A stretch of DNA of 6,779 nucleotides from positions 1 to 6,779 of the forward strand of contig JAUVRV010000144.1 of NCBI GenBank assembly GCA_030597435.1, given 5' to 3'. The stretch's first letter is position 1, and every line of letters begins with the position of its first letter. Below, piece after piece: positions 6,709 through 6,779 of this stretch. Under the pieces are notes generated by a model, which searched no databases, had not been told where the DNA came from, and worked only from the letters and a program-made list of their open reading frames with translations. The DNA is from Gemmatimonadales bacterium (GTDB lineage: Bacteria > Gemmatimonadota > Gemmatimonadetes > Gemmatimonadales > GWC2-71-9). A program made the position numbers and the translations under genes.

Positions 6709-6779
6709 TTGACTTCAAGCCAAAGTCACCTTCACCGAACGTACGACAGTTGGCTTCGAGTAGAAGTCAATTGACTTCA
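6709..6779. repeat. Phased dyad repeats, half-site TTGACTT/AAGTCAA
   Basis: Two 21-base units start at 6709 and 6750 and match at 15 of 21 positions. Each begins TTG(A/G)CTTC(A/G)AG and ends AAGTCA, so each is itself an inverted repeat: TGACTT/AAGTCA with 7 bases between in the first, TTGGCTTC/GAAGTCAA with one mismatch and 5 bases between in the second. A third TTGACTTCA begins at 6771 and is cut by the window end. The junction of the second and third units makes a perfect 16-base palindrome, GAAGTCAATTGACTTC (6763-6778). Unit starts are 41 and 21 bases apart, close to whole helical turns. This looks like a multi-site operator or iteron-type array. Confidence 0.55.

Noticed and set aside
1..6779. 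CRISPR array, tRNA, rRNA, insertion sequence or phage genes
   Set aside because: No repeat-spacer pattern, no tRNA cloverleaf, no transposase or integrase frame and no flanking inverted repeats were seen on either strand; the edge dyads at 6709-6779 are too short and irregular for CRISPR.

Overview
The window is moderately GC-rich bacterial DNA from a Gram-negative (diderm) organism. It encodes a TonB-dependent outer-membrane receptor and two proteins with lipoprotein signal peptides whose residue after the Cys is not Asp, which suits outer-membrane sorting. The exported Dcp-type peptidase, the receptor with an N-terminal carboxypeptidase-regulatory-like domain, and the coiled-coil lipoprotein with a 'YYVVGTK...FW..SKFLIV' tail point to the FCB group. 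Gemmatimonadota is my first guess and a Rhodothermota/Bacteroidota relative the second. This is an inference from protein style; no rRNA or other marker is present.

Layout. Positions 1-28 hold a heptamer tandem repeat. Next comes a minus-strand M3 metallopeptidase lipoprotein (29-2131). A 305-base region separates its start from a divergent plus-strand coiled-coil lipoprotein (2437-3333). After a convergent gap of about 100 bases, a minus-strand TonB-dependent receptor reads from 5861 down to 3438. It is split by a single in-frame TGA at 3876-3878, and the C-terminal barrel continues in the same frame after it. Upstream on the same strand is a small secreted His/Cys-containing protein (6058-6393) with a sigma70-like promoter so close to its ATG that the transcript may be leaderless. 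The last 350 bases hold a doubtful short reading frame and, at the very edge, a cluster of dyads with the half-site TTGACTT/AAGTCAA, which looks like a multi-site operator.

How the genes may work together. The small His/Cys protein and the receptor are co-directional and probably form one transcription unit. The pairing resembles known arrangements in which a short HxH/Cys secreted protein precedes a metal-uptake receptor, so metal uptake is a reasonable but unproven guess. The peptidase and the coiled-coil lipoprotein are divergently transcribed, with no evident functional link beyond a shared envelope location. Every reading frame accepted here ends in TGA. The Dcp protein ends where its family ends, which argues that TGA is a normal stop in this genome and that the receptor is disrupted, misread in sequencing, or read through only locally.
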